Shown: piece after piece, positions 21,301 to 30,611 of the stretch | Layout of the letters: the number at the start of each line of letters is the position of its first letter | Position numbering within the stretch: position 1 is the stretch's first letter | Assembly (NCBI GenBank): GCA_946965045.2 | Contig: OX337229.1 | Span: 5,146,001 to 5,210,000 of the forward strand | Source: Epithemia pelagica | Taxonomy: Eukaryota > Bacillariophyta > Bacillariophyceae > Surirellales > Surirellaceae | Reading direction: 5' to 3' | Length of the DNA: 64,000 nt | Program-made: the position numbers and the translations under genes | Notes under the pieces: model-generated | What the model saw: the letters and a program-made list of their open reading frames with translations, nothing else | What the model was told of the DNA's origin: nothing | The model's database searches: none

Positions 21301-23549
21301 GAGTGGAGTTGGCATTAGATGGAGAGATGAATGGACCTGAGGAGGAAAGGGGCCCAGCTGAAGGCGAGGCATTGGAAGAGGAGGTAGATGAGGATGTGGA
21401 CGACGCCCATGTGGCGGACATGATGGATGAGGGTCCTGTGGAGGACCTCAACAATATGGAGGTGCCAGTCAACTTGTCCGACGAGTCAATGGAAATAGAG
21501 TTTGGGACCGACGTGGGAAGCGAGGCTGAAGGCGGCCTGTTCGAGAATGCCTTCGACGAACAGCAACAGGAAAGGGAGCCTCAATCCCATGAATACAACC
21601 TCCGCCCAAATCGGCAGCGAAGCTATGCATATCGATTCGGACACAACTTTGTTAGTCTGGATACTCTACCGAAAGGACGGTATGATGGGTACCTGCACAA
21701 AGGGACTGTTTACCTCACAAGCACGGAGGTCAATCAATCTACGCCCCAATATCCTATGAAATATGGACTAAAATTGTTTGGGAATAAAGGAGTGGAGGCC
21801 GTACGTAAAGAAATACAACAGTTGCACGACCGTGGCGTGGTACGAGCAGTGCATCGCAGTGATTTGTCGTGGCCACAAGTTCGTGCGGCCTTGGGCTACC
21901 TTATGTTTCTGAAAAGGAAACGATGCGGTAAAATCAAGGGTCGTGGTTGTGCGGATGGCCGTAAACAACGCTTGTTCATTCCGAAAGAGGACTCTGCGTC
22001 GCCAACGGTATCAACTGATGCCGTCTTCTACACAGCGATCATAGACGCGATTGAACGCAGAGCAGTCGCCGTGATTGATATCCCGGGTGCATTCATGCAT
22101 TCGGATATGGATCCGAACGTGCACATGAAGTTGGAGGGATTGATGGCGGAGCTCTTATTGGAAATTGATCCCGTTGCCTACAAACCCTACGTGACCTACG
22201 AAAAAGGGAAGCCGGTGATTTACATGGAAATGCTAAAGGCCCTTTATGGAACCCTCCGTGCAGCCAGGCTCTTTTGGGAACGACTAAGCGGAGTCCTAGT
22301 CAGCTGGGGTTTTGTGATTAATCCCTATGACTCATGTGTTGCGAATAAATGGATTGATGGGACTCAATGTACCATTACATGGCACATTGATGACCTCAAG
22401 ATTTCCCATGTGAAGGAGGATGTCCTGACCAAGATCATCGAGGACCTTAAAGCGGAATTTGGGAGGCTGGGTGAATTGTCAGTTTCTCGTGGTCGCCGAC
22501 ATGACTACCTCGGCATGTATTTGGATTATAGCGAAGACGGAGTTTTAGAAGTGGACATGCGCCCATATTTGGCCACGATCCTTGATGATCTGCCAAAGGC
22601 GATGAAAGGAAAGGCGCAGTCGCCTGCTGCAAATCATCTGACCATGATCCGAGAGAATGCCACCAAGCTGTCAACCAAAGAAGCCGAGGATTATCACAGC
22701 AGAACGATGCAATTATCGTATCTGGCCCAACGTGGACGGCCTGACATTCGAACAGCCGTAGCGTTCTTAAGTACTCGGGTTGCTAGTCCCGACGTGGACG
22801 ATCAACGCAAATTGACTCGTGTGCTGAAATACCTGCAGTCGAGCTTTGACTTGACGCTTCGGTTGGAAGCAAACCCCGATGGGATTCTAAAATGGTGGGC
22901 AGATGCTTCATATGCGACTCATGCTGATAGCAAAGGTCACAGCGGTGGTTGTATGAGCATGGGACGTGGAGTGGCCCACAGTATGTCAACCAAACAGAAG
23001 CTGGTGTCGAGGAGCTCGACCGAGAGTGAACTAATCGGCATACATGATGTACTCCCGTCACTGTTGTGGAATAGAAATTTTTTGGAAGCGCAAGGCATGA
23101 AAGTGAAAGATGTCATTTTGTTTCAAGATAACAAGAGTGCGATCCTGTTAGCCAATAATGGTCGCCTGTCAAGTTCCAAGAGAACCAAGCATATTAATGT
23201 GAGATATTTCTTTGTGAAGGATCAGATTGAAAAGAAGTTGTTACGCACCGAATTTTGTCTGACAGACGAAATGTTGGCTGATTTCTTCACCAAGCCGTTA
23301 CAAGGGACCTTGTTCTATAAGTTGCGAGATGCAGTAATGAACATTCGAAGCGATAGCCCATTCCATTCCTCACAAAGGAGTGTGTTGGGACCGGTGGACG
23401 AGCAGACCAATTCGGAAGCAAACGATGATGATGAAGATGAATCCGCGACCAAGGCCGTTGAGGAAAAATGGATCTTGGTAGAACGACGTGGCAACGAAAA
23501 GAAAGAACGGAGCATGAGTGCTCATTCTAAGGAGAATACGTTAACCTAA
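18390..23549 (+). CDS. copia Gag-Pol polyprotein, 1719 residues
   Basis: Residues 1-330 are Gag-like, with no CCHC zinc knuckle that I can see. A protease-like site LLDNQSTVDII (about residue 428) has DNQST where DSGA/T is usual. Integrase follows: VMDVMHVNG and LLFDGALGYDGFE, then GAAERYIRTVKDR supplying the catalytic Glu, and a linker with EYNLRPNRQRSYAYRFG. RT contains IDIPGAFMHSDM, LKALYGTLRAARLFW and the active site WHIDDLKISH in place of YVDD. RNase H has WWADASYATH, SSTESELIG, QDNKSAILL and MLADFFTKPLQG. The last 55 residues are encoded by the 3' LTR. The single uninterrupted frame, with recent LTRs, suggests an intact element. It acts in cytoplasmic particles to copy RNA to cDNA and integrate it. 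Confidence 0.95.
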   Translation: MSSNRSNTRDDARPDAAPSSNASGARSQNNQTRGSRNRGRGNRNNNGYGGNSNKFQGQEPSLKECTFDYSEDPQAKRYIRNVELLVGYIGSNFDKHNIHFQRAVEQLRLDDPDPPDRPKDTSDVIAMKEWEFAHKARQEQILLYENFRASLFSLLLGQCTPLLKDKMKAKAAYEQVFQDRDGVALLSLIKQTTFTYDSTRLYTAVTRDRLKEEFYGLRRKQNQSLQSYYEVFRAKYKVLEELNIKLYNEDFAKEIMRAKSKTRTTPNEIDKTTAQDRCVAVRFIRTCGEKDYESHLQNSFLDGNNHYPATLADAFAIIDNRMHGTRQAQGQGRHNQDSQGTGVAYHTQESDDNTLTGTTLTTTTTTQQARDGNNGAEDSAAGSTDTGNRGHGSVPSVTVHNDHESSISPAFSFTSTSLQGAVPPNWVLLDNQSTVDIIANPSILKNIHTSEQPILISSHAGSRELNQQALLPGYGLVWFDPEGPANILSLHHAKARFSIHYDSVNGNSFKLYDPSSGRLKHTFKQSPEGLFFLDVNQLHHGSFLTTVKENEESFTPQEVSRAKLARRIQGQIGRPATREFIKIVEGNLLPNVPINSQDIRRAEKLYGPDLGSLKGKTVRRKSPSVDTEQVIPPPILVEHQDVTMVMDVMHVNGIPFLLATTLKIQFGTVDALPRLNEDTLMASIKKTVAILRRGGLRPRMLLFDGALGYDGFEQRLAMLGVKLNTTAQDEHVGAAERYIRTVKDRMRSTYAMLPFKTVPRIMIIELAKFAVFWLNSFPKQNGISQTISPRELVTGEKIDFHHHCRFEFGQYVQTHEQHDNTMAPRTIGAIALRPTGNRQGSYYFLSLETGRVINRNRATVLPMPNEVLKRVEELAQVQNMIPGLAFGNRDNRPLAMDADNPLYIEDDDVSYGPNDDDESVDALRYDDEIVEEELADLDEELNQHSDFDENQGVGAVEQYDIENEGVVVPDGVELALDGEMNGPEEERGPAEGEALEEEVDEDVDDAHVADMMDEGPVEDLNNMEVPVNLSDESMEIEFGTDVGSEAEGGLFENAFDEQQQEREPQSHEYNLRPNRQRSYAYRFGHNFVSLDTLPKGRYDGYLHKGTVYLTSTEVNQSTPQYPMKYGLKLFGNKGVEAVRKEIQQLHDRGVVRAVHRSDLSWPQVRAALGYLMFLKRKRCGKIKGRGCADGRKQRLFIPKEDSASPTVSTDAVFYTAIIDAIERRAVAVIDIPGAFMHSDMDPNVHMKLEGLMAELLLEIDPVAYKPYVTYEKGKPVIYMEMLKALYGTLRAARLFWERLSGVLVSWGFVINPYDSCVANKWIDGTQCTITWHIDDLKISHVKEDVLTKIIEDLKAEFGRLGELSVSRGRRHDYLGMYLDYSEDGVLEVDMRPYLATILDDLPKAMKGKAQSPAANHLTMIRENATKLSTKEAEDYHSRTMQLSYLAQRGRPDIRTAVAFLSTRVASPDVDDQRKLTRVLKYLQSSFDLTLRLEANPDGILKWWADASYATHADSKGHSGGCMSMGRGVAHSMSTKQKLVSRSSTESELIGIHDVLPSLLWNRNFLEAQGMKVKDVILFQDNKSAILLANNGRLSSSKRTKHINVRYFFVKDQIEKKLLRTEFCLTDEMLADFFTKPLQGTLFYKLRDAVMNIRSDSPFHSSQRSVLGPVDEQTNSEANDDDEDESATKAVEEKWILVERRGNEKKERSMSAHSKENTLT
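23374..23382 (+). other. polypurine tract before the 3' LTR
   Basis: The purine-rich aaaggag followed by tg lies directly before the 3' LTR and would prime plus-strand cDNA synthesis. It lies within the Gag-Pol reading frame (QRSV), because that ORF continues into the LTR. Confidence 0.55.
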
Positions 23550-23596
23550 AGAGCTTTATCGTTGCCTTTACAGCACTGCTTGGTGGTTCTCCAACA
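23383..23596 (+). repeat. 3' LTR of the complete copia element
   Basis: It is identical in my reading to the 5' LTR over 214 bp. The Gag-Pol ORF enters it and stops at 23547-23549, so about three quarters of the LTR is coding in this position. The caggg target duplication follows at 23597. Confidence 0.95.
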
Positions 23597-24379
23597 CAGG
23601 GAACTTCCAAATCGTGAAGTCCCGTTTCGGCCTCGGGGTTGATGTCATCGTGGTCACACAAATCATGGACCGCACGAAGGATACGGAAATTTGCTCCACA
23701 TTCCGTAGCTGCGTCGTTACACTCGTTCAAACACCCATCATTGAGCAAGGCGGTGTAGGCGGCGTTACCACTTCCATCTTCGCAGACGACTGGGTCACAG
23801 AGGTCAAATTCCGGATCGGGTTGACGAAGAATGTGGCAGCCTTCACAAACGTCTTCGTAAACATGAATGCTGTCTTCGACGGGCTTGGGGAGGACATCTT
23901 CCAAACAAAAGTCATGGTGAGTACGAATGATCAAAAAGTTGGTGTGGCATACTTCCGATTCACAATTTTTGCCGCAATTGTTCTCATTCAACTTGGCCAA
24001 GGCGGAAGTCATTTGTTCCTGATCACTGCAATCAATCGTAAATCCATGCTCGGCCGCAGCACAAGCACAGCTCTCCTCGCCGTCATGGTTATGGCCGTCG
24101 TCACCCGAAGCCTCCACCAAATGCTCCCCCTTGGAGAGGATGACAGCAAAGAAAGTGGCTGCAGAGAAGAGCGATGGTTTGCCGAAAATCTTCATGGTCC
24201 AAGTCGAAAGTGTGCTAACAATGAGAGAGTTTTGTGCTTGTGAGAGAAAAAGAGGCTTTTCCCACAAAATCGTGCGATCTTTGGCCAGATCATTTCCCAG
24301 CAGAAAAGGCCTTGTCTCTTGGCCTTGCCAGTCTTGACATTTCTATATTCAATTGCCATCTGTCATACAAGAAACGCTA

Positions 24380-25222
24380 GTGTCTATTCTACCCCGGTAC
24401 TCATATGAGGACAAATCCTCATATGAGTACACTTTCAAAAGAAGAATATCAAATCAATCATGTACTCCTAAGTGGTTTTTAAGTTCAGATTCGTAATCTC
24501 CATACTTGAAAACGTACCCCTTGATATTCTCATGCTTTAATTGTGATGAGTAGTGACGATACAGTATCAAAAACAGAATTCATCCATGTTGGAGCGATGG
24601 TGATTTTCTAAGCTGAGTGTTTGGAGGGGATAAAACAGAAGACAATCAACCTGATGAGTGTTATTATCCCTAGTGTTGATGACCAGTTGTCCTTTGCCTG
24701 ATTGAGGCATCAGATTGAGAGAATTCAGCCAAAACAAGCCTCCATCACCACAGAGGAAAATTCTGAGACCGTAACAGCATTCGACACCAATACAGGGTCA
24801 AATGCGGCGTCTGAGCCTCCTGCACCCCAACACTTCATGTACAGGAAGCACAGACACCTTCAGGGAACCAGGAAAGTGCAGTGGGAGACTCAAATCCGCC
24901 AATGTCTGTGAAGACAGTTGAACTCCCTCGACAAAATGGTTGGATTTGCCCTACATAAACTGGATGGATGCATTTTCCAACACACGTAGTGTCTTGCCAC
25001 ATAAACATAGAACATAATGGTTGATTGTGGTCTATTACTTTTCTATTTTAGTTGTTCATTTTTTTGGTAGAACGGCAGATTCCCATGGTTGGGTTACATT
25101 TTTTGTCGATAGCTTCGTACAAAAGCTACTGTGGTCTACGTAGATATGATTTTAGTAGGATTGTCCTCATATGAGGACAAGCGCTGTCCTCATATGAGGA
25201 CAAACCGGGGTAGAATAGACAC
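24380..25222. mobile_element. 843-bp non-autonomous TIR element with TA target and CTCATATGAG palindromes
   Basis: The ends are gtgtctattctaccccggt and its reverse complement (19 bp), flanked by TA (24378-24379 and 25223-25224). The palindromic ctag around each end makes a 4-bp CTAG duplication an alternative. Blocks B and C show the empty site gctagagattg. Just inside each end lie paired palindromes built on CTCATATGAG, two near 24400-24432 and two near 25165-25201, placed as transposase-binding sites would be. No transposase frame exists inside. Class is probably Tc1/mariner-like or another TA-targeting family (inference). Confidence 0.82.
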
Positions 25223-25625
25223 TAGAGCTTGTTGACTTTCGACGCGTAAAGTTGGCGAACTTGTAGGAATCACTACGAATGCGTACAGTACCTCGAACCA
25301 GCTGCCGGGATCTCCGGGTACAAAATTATCATACACTACTATCAGCTTCTGTTTTGTCTGTACTGGGTGGAGTGACGTGGCCGATGCTGGCCAGACTTCA
25401 GCGACTGACATTCGAGGTGCGACCGAGCCGCCTCCTCGACGCGAGGCGAGCATCCGATTTTGTTCCCATCGGCATTACGATTCGGATGACCGAATGCAAA
25501 GTGGATGAAGCGTGAGAAGAGCTCACTCTTCTCAGGTCCAGCATCCTTGCAACGACAACGAGACGAGTTCGAGACGATTGCAACGATCTTAGTTAGCTTA
25601 CATCTGCCTTAGCCTTCATCTTACC

Positions 25626-27731
25626 ATGACGTTTTCCGGTCCCAACCCATTCCTCGACGATCTCTTTAGCTCCAAGACCAAGTCTTCTGATCATATTGAT
25701 CGTCAAGCTTCTGCTCCCGTGGTCTCTCAGCCCACTGAGTGTCAGGACCAGAAACCTACCGCCTCCTCTTCTTCCTCCTCCAAGAACAAGAAGAAGTCGC
25801 CTCCCGTCTCCGAAGATGACGTGCTCTCCGTTGGCTCTGATTCCGATATCCAAGAGAAGCTCTTCTCGAAGATCCTTCTTTCCGACAAGAAGGATTCTTT
25901 GACCAACCTTGGAACGGACGGCGAAGCTCACCCGGACGATGAAGTGGAGAATCCTACCATCCTGGATCGCGATGCTGACTTCCCCCCCAAAAAGTTGATT
26001 GTTGGTTCCTCTCGTTACGAGTTGTACTTTTCGCCGGAATTCCTTTCACTTGGTGATTCCGACCTTGATCGTGTGTTTTCCGAACTCTCCAAGGTCAAGC
26101 CTATGGACTGGAGCGACTCCTTCGTCCGCCCCTTCCATGTGTCCCTCACGATTGATCCCTCCATTTGGGCCCAGGTTTGTGACAGTTTCCTTCGTTTGTC
26201 CTCTCCCGATGATTTACACACCTGGTTGACCACGAAGTTGAAGACCCACTCCCTTGCCTTTTTGGCAGCCTCCCGTCATGACACTCCGATTCTGTTCCAT
26301 AATCTCTGCTGTCCGGTTGATTGTGGTACTTTCGTCAACCCCAAGGTCGAGTTCTATGGCTTGGATCGCCCATCCTTCGATTCGTTACCTTTCCAGATTG
26401 AATCCAAGGATTTCGACGACCTTCTCCAAGAACACACTTTTGTTCAAGTCCCAACCATGAAAGAGATTTTGGAGCATTGTGTTATCGAAATTGACGGTCT
26501 TTCCCAGGATTCCGAGATTCCCTACTACTCTTTCGATCCCTCCAAACTCAAGACGTTGTCAGCGATCTCTCTTTCATCCGCCAAGACCGAACATGATTTT
26601 GTGTGCCCAAGCATGATCCCTTTTCCTCCTTGCTTCTCCGGTCTCATGCTCCAGAACACGGTTTCTTCTTTGGACAAAGATATCACGATTACCTTCGAAG
26701 ACTTAGCCAGCGCTGTTTACAAACTCGCCCTCTTCCATTGGTGGGGCAGTACTAGTAGAATTCCGTCAGTACACGCTCTAGAAGAGCCACAATCGATTAC
26801 CAACTGATACCAAGGTTCTCCATGGGTCAGAGAACAAAGGAAACCCAAGGGTTCTATCGTAGGGATAGTCAGGACACTGAAGACGTGATGATATGGTAAT
26901 GTTAATGATTGTGAGCTTACTACTAGGTTTGGTGTGTGAGATTTCCATTCTTGTTGTCGATCGTGTGAAATAGGTTCTTGGCGGTGATAGGTCTGGAATG
27001 GTTGGAGTTGATGTATGTGAGGTATATAACATGTATATGTGCTTGTATATCATATACAGCCTCAACGATTCTTGGCTAAAGTTGGTATATGTAGTTTTGT
27101 TGGCGCGTCCTTGTTTGCAATCTTGAAATAGTGGGAACGATGATATGGTCTCGCGTGATCGTGATCCGTGCCTTGTGTACTTAGACCGTTGGGTCGGATA
27201 CATGATCGCCACGCTCGGATAGTTCTTGCGCGCATCTTGACGAATTTGGGCGCGCACGCTTAGGGCATAGGTCAGGCTCGGATGTTCAACGGATGATCAT
27301 CCGTTGATGGGATATCAAGACCAAAGTTGATTCTTGGTAGCACGTTTGTCAATCTGTTCTCACTTTTTGGTATATGCGACCGAAATATAGGTTGAGCTAG
27401 CGCGAAGCTAGGTATGTAGTGTGGATGTAGGTGATGTAGGTGATGTTTGAAGCCACGGGACTCGACTAACCGATGAGGTGCCGAACCTAACCGATGATTT
27501 TCGGTGAGAGTTCTACTAAGTACTCCCTCTCCCTCTGTGGACGACAAGAAACTCGGTCTTCCTTTAGACCATCCATACCTCAAGATTCAAGAACCGATCC
27601 TTCGCTTTTGTTGGGTACAGATTCACAAGAAGCACTTGAAGACGATCCACAAGCTCTTTCCCATCCCCCCCCAGGGATTCTGGGAAAGCCGTTTCCACCA
27701 TTACCTCTCATTGAGCCCGAACCTTCCCTGA
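25626..27731 (+). pseudogene. retroelement-associated ORF A, interrupted by a 766-bp insertion
   Basis: The ATG at 25626 opens a frame with a Ser/Lys-rich disordered N-terminus and a globular part (KLIVGSSRYELYFSPEFLSL, then DWSDSFVRPFHVSL, later LASAVYKLALFHWWG). At 26752 it is interrupted. Removing 26753-27518 and one AGTAC copy restores the frame: FHWWGST continues as PSPSVDDKKLGLPLDHPY and ends at TGA 27729-27731, for 444 residues. The next ORF starts 16 nt later. I do not recognise the family. Its position directly before a CCCH-finger gag-like ORF and an RT start suggests it belongs to one retroelement. Confidence 0.6.
26753..27518. mobile_element. 766-bp insertion with short TIRs and AGTAC duplication
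   Basis: The insertion is bounded by tagtagaa on the left and ttctacta on the right, with agtac on both sides (26748-26752 and 27519-27523). It splits ORF A, whose frame is restored by removing it. Five-bp duplications are typical of LTR elements and of some DNA transposons. The ends are not TG..CA, so a solo LTR is doubtful. No protein is encoded that I can support. Confidence 0.7.
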
Positions 27732-27747
27732 ATTGCCTCAGTCATCG

Positions 27748-29178
27748 ATGATGAAACAACCTCCCATTCTCAAGAAAAGCCCTTCCCAAGCGCGCCTTTC
27801 CCAATTGCAGAATACCACTTCCGCCACGGTTGATTGTTCGGTTCCACACTCCAATGACAAATCCGGAGTCAAGATGACAGACGACGAAGGCAACGTACAT
27901 TTCGTGTCTCCAGAAATGTTTCTCCTCTCCCAGTGCATCAAGGAGGTGACCAACTCCAAGAAGACATCGAATGAGGATGACATCACGTCACCCGCCTCCA
28001 AGAGTATGTTTCGTGACATGCCGCTCTCCGCTCAGAAACAACTCTGGCTTGGATCAGTCAATCGCTCCTCATTGTCTCTCCCTGAAGATTTGCCGGATGT
28101 TGTACTAGTTGTTTGGAAGAGCAAGAACTCAGCCACGTTCTTTGAGTCTTTCGTTGCCGAAGTTTTTGACCCCATGGACAATGCCTGCACGATTTTGTTG
28201 AGTCAATGCGCGGTCATCCAGCGTTTGGGTCTTCGTTGGAAGTCAGAGGCATGTCCGGGAGGTTTAAGCCCATTCTCATTCGATCCCTATGCCATTCCTG
28301 GTTTAGATTCGAATCATACGCTTGACAAAAACATCCGACAACAAATACACGACGCGTCTCTTTGCCACCTCAACGACTTCAAACAGTCAAAAGACATGCA
28401 ACAGTTGTATACGGATCACAATCTGTTTTTCCCCAGGACCACTGAAGAATTCAAAAAACAACTCCGCTCCTTTTGGTCATGCGCCAAGGGCCTTTGTGGC
28501 TCCTCTTCCTTCATTGCTTCACAGATCCTGAAGGTCCTGAACTTCTTCCATCGATCTCAAACCCGAGTCGCCGCCAAGATGCAGAGTTCCGGCAACGAAT
28601 TTTATCTCGGCCAGTTTCTATTTGCAATTGATGAAGCAATCCAGGAATTTGTTGTGTCACTCTCAAGTGCCTCTTCTTTGTCTGACATCGGCTTCACCGA
28701 CTTAGAAGAGCGGATCAACTGGATCCTCTTCTCCGTCAAAACTGGTTCCGGCCTGGTCTCACTCCCACCTGCCCTCCAAGCCAAGTTTCAAGCTCAACAG
28801 ACAAAGAACTCACAGAAGAAACGATCTGGTGGATCAGAAGACGGCTCCCCAAACTCCAAGAGACAACAAGGATCATCCTCATCATCCTCTTCCACATCTC
28901 CCAACCCACCAGCCAAGTTCTCTTCTCCCTCCCATTGGCTGCTCCCGGAGAATAAGAATTACATGAAAGTTTTTCCGCCAAGTGTATTGACCAACATCCC
29001 ATCTGCAGAGAAAGAGGGCAAACCGATTCCCTTTTGCAACATCCTTTTCACCAAAGGAATTTGTAAAAAGGGCAAGAAGTGCAAATTCATCCACGATGAC
29101 CCAGCGAAGCACGGGAAGAAAGAAGCAATGGATGAATTCTATCGCTCTGCTTATAACACCGCCAATCCCAACAATTGA
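27748..29178 (+). CDS. gag-like protein with a CCCH zinc finger
   Basis: The ATG at 27748 starts 16 nt after the stop of ORF A. The product has a disordered N-terminus, an alpha-rich middle (LSQCIKEVTNSKK, VVLVVWKSKNSATFFESFVA, LRSFWSCAKGLCGSSSF), a Ser/Pro linker and near the end one C-x8-C-x5-C-x3-H finger (CNILFTKGICKKGKKCKFIH). Such single fingers bind RNA in Gag-like and cellular proteins. The stop TGA (29176-29178) is followed in the same frame by an open pol-like region, so readthrough would give a Gag-Pol fusion. Family membership is inferred from context. The last 651 bp are duplicated at 35788-36438 as part of the chimera, with one Pro-to-Ser change. Confidence 0.7.
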   Translation: MMKQPPILKKSPSQARLSQLQNTTSATVDCSVPHSNDKSGVKMTDDEGNVHFVSPEMFLLSQCIKEVTNSKKTSNEDDITSPASKSMFRDMPLSAQKQLWLGSVNRSSLSLPEDLPDVVLVVWKSKNSATFFESFVAEVFDPMDNACTILLSQCAVIQRLGLRWKSEACPGGLSPFSFDPYAIPGLDSNHTLDKNIRQQIHDASLCHLNDFKQSKDMQQLYTDHNLFFPRTTEEFKKQLRSFWSCAKGLCGSSSFIASQILKVLNFFHRSQTRVAAKMQSSGNEFYLGQFLFAIDEAIQEFVVSLSSASSLSDIGFTDLEERINWILFSVKTGSGLVSLPPALQAKFQAQQTKNSQKKRSGGSEDGSPNSKRQQGSSSSSSSTSPNPPAKFSSPSHWLLPENKNYMKVFPPSVLTNIPSAEKEGKPIPFCNILFTKGICKKGKKCKFIHDDPAKHGKKEAMDEFYRSAYNTANPNN

Positions 29179-30611
29179 TGCCAGGACGGACTGATTGTTG
29201 CTTCATCCTTCACTCCTCTCCCTTCTCCAGACAACTCTCAGTCCGCAAGTAACAGTAGAACAAATATAAATGCAGATGAGTCTCTTTCCTCATCCTCTTC
29301 ATCCATCATTGTCCCCACGTTTCTTCCACCCCAAGCACCCCCTTCATCTTCCGCCAAGCCAAGAATTCCGACCTCGACGAATCCCTTCTTGACGAAGCAC
29401 CTCTCTCATGACTACCCTCGTTTCCCAGACACTCTCCAAGACGAAATCTCTCAGCTGTCAATTGTATCTTTGGACCGTCGTGTCTCTTTTCCGAATGACA
29501 CCGACTCCCTTCACAAGATACGTTCCTTTTCAGTTGAAGATCCCCCATCAAGTCTGCCACGCGCACCCACGACTTCGATCACCCAAGATCCTTCCGTTGA
29601 GTCCAGTCCATCTATAGCCCAATTGAATACCCCCCGCTCCCCAAGTCCCCCAAGTCACGCCACCGAAAATCTACCCTCACAAATTCAGAAAACTCCCCCC
29701 GGTAGTTCTTCTGCAATCATTGGGTCTGATTTCAAAGGAAAGCCTCTTCAGCGGAACATGCAACGATTGGAAGCAGCGAGAAAATCGGATTTGACATTAC
29801 TAGGTGAGTTATCTATTGTTCCTTGCGACGATCCCTCTCTCGAGCCATCCCCCAAGTGCTACCTTCCGAATGACGTCTCCAAGATCTTCTCCAAGCGTTT
29901 GTTCCCACCAAGACTCCAAGACGTGACCCACCCCCTCCAGCTGTCCACGATTCTATCTATCGCTTCGGACACACCACCAACCCCAAAGCCATCACCCTTC
30001 CTCCATGGGATCGATGACAAGTCAGTCATGTCCAATTCGATCCACAACTCACAGCTGATTGCTGGATTCGATCATGAGATGCAACAAGTGTTAGACAGCC
30101 ACCCTGGCTCCGTCATATCACCTGGCTCAGAATTTCGCACAGCCGAAATACTCCGCCCCTTACTCAGCGGCCATCCTTACTGGTCACGCTTCGAGCACAA
30201 CATCATTCACGGTGTCTCTTACCCTCTCACAGCTGAGGAATACGAGCCAGCCAGACTCGCCGAAAACGAGGCAATCCTCGCGTATGGCAATCACGCATCC
30301 GGCAAGAAACACCCAGAGGCTCTCTCCAAAGTTCTTTGTAAGGACGCTGCCAAAGGTTTTTCCCTACCAATAACCTTTGACTGCGCCAGGACAATCAAGC
30401 ACAGCAGGATAAGTCCCATGGGAGTAGCTCATCAACTCGGCATTGACGCAAACGGGACCTCATCCCCAAATTGCGTCTCACCCATGACCAATCCTTCTCC
30501 TTGGGCTTTTGCCCTTCCACCAACGACCTCATTGACCAAGACCGGTTGATTGATTTAGTTTTGGGGCATTGCATCAATCGCATCCTCCACCAGATCGTTA
30601 CGCTTCGTTGA
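29179..30611 (+). pseudogene. pol-like ORF with start of a reverse transcriptase, frameshifted
   Basis: The frame continues directly from the TGA of the gag-like ORF and is open to 30549. The N-terminal 250 residues are Ser/Pro-rich. The C-terminal part (SRISPMGVAHQLGIDANG) leads into an RT. After the G run at 30454-30456 the RT continues only in another frame: LIPKLRLTHDQSF, then LGHCINRILHQIVTLR, ending at TGA 30609-30611. Loss of one G explains the break. The LTHDQSF and GHxxxRIxHxIVxLR motifs identify an RT N-terminus; the fingers, palm and YxDD are missing. The retroelement class (DIRS-like or other) cannot be decided. Confidence 0.65.

Larger units (their letters stand above)
17481..23596 (+). 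mobile_element. complete Ty1/copia retrotransposon, 6116 bp, 5-bp TSD
   Basis: Two 214-bp LTRs (17481-17694 and 23383-23596) that I read as identical enclose two ORFs. The 5-bp duplication caggg flanks the element (17476-17480 and 23597-23601). The paralogous blocks B and C show the unoccupied site (tttttgcagggaacttcc), which proves the insertion and its borders. LTRs start TGTTGG and end CCAACA. Identical LTRs and intact ORFs imply a recent insertion that may still be competent. The order protease, integrase, RT, RNase H defines the copia superfamily. Confidence 0.96.
17334..24195 (-). pseudogene. Cys/His-rich secreted protein gene, copy A, split by the copia insertion
   Basis: This is the same gene as the intact copies at 33269-34009 and 40529-41269. 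The 5' part runs from ATG 24195 down to 23597 and the 3' part from 17480 down to the stop at 17334. The copia element sits between them inside the codons of VPCKNQGC. Reading from the 5' part enters the 3' LTR and ends after a short unrelated tail (VGEPPSSAVKATIKLF). It carries a few substitutions relative to the intact copies, such as SKGEH for SMGDH and RAVHD for RAFHD. The truncated product would lose only the last Cys motif and the C-terminal GPI-like signal. Confidence 0.88.
16860..25353. repeat. 1.53-kb repeat block, copy A (carries copia and an 843-bp TIR element)
   Basis: After subtraction of the copia element and its 5-bp TSD (6121 bp) and of the TIR element and its TA (845 bp), 1528 bp remain. 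This matches block B (30825-34323, 1529 bp without its mariner) almost base for base. The shared sequence begins gttgtttcagcgcgctatgt and ends near cagcttctgtt. It contains the Cys/His-rich secreted protein gene on the minus strand and its flanks. The flanks of A (DsbA gene on the left, retroelement on the right) differ from those of B. Confidence 0.9.

Noticed and set aside
16860-25353. The 1.53-kb block as a transposon in its own right
   Set aside because: I found no terminal inverted repeats, LTRs or target duplication at its borders; a segmental duplication is the simpler reading.
26778-27257. Minus-strand frame of 159 codons inside the 766-bp insertion
   Set aside because: No ATG context or domain; Thr/Ser/Tyr-rich translation typical of noncoding AT-rich DNA.
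26753-27518. Calling the 766-bp insertion a solo LTR
   Set aside because: The 5-bp duplication fits, but the ends are TA..TA rather than TG..CA and no matching LTR element is in the window.
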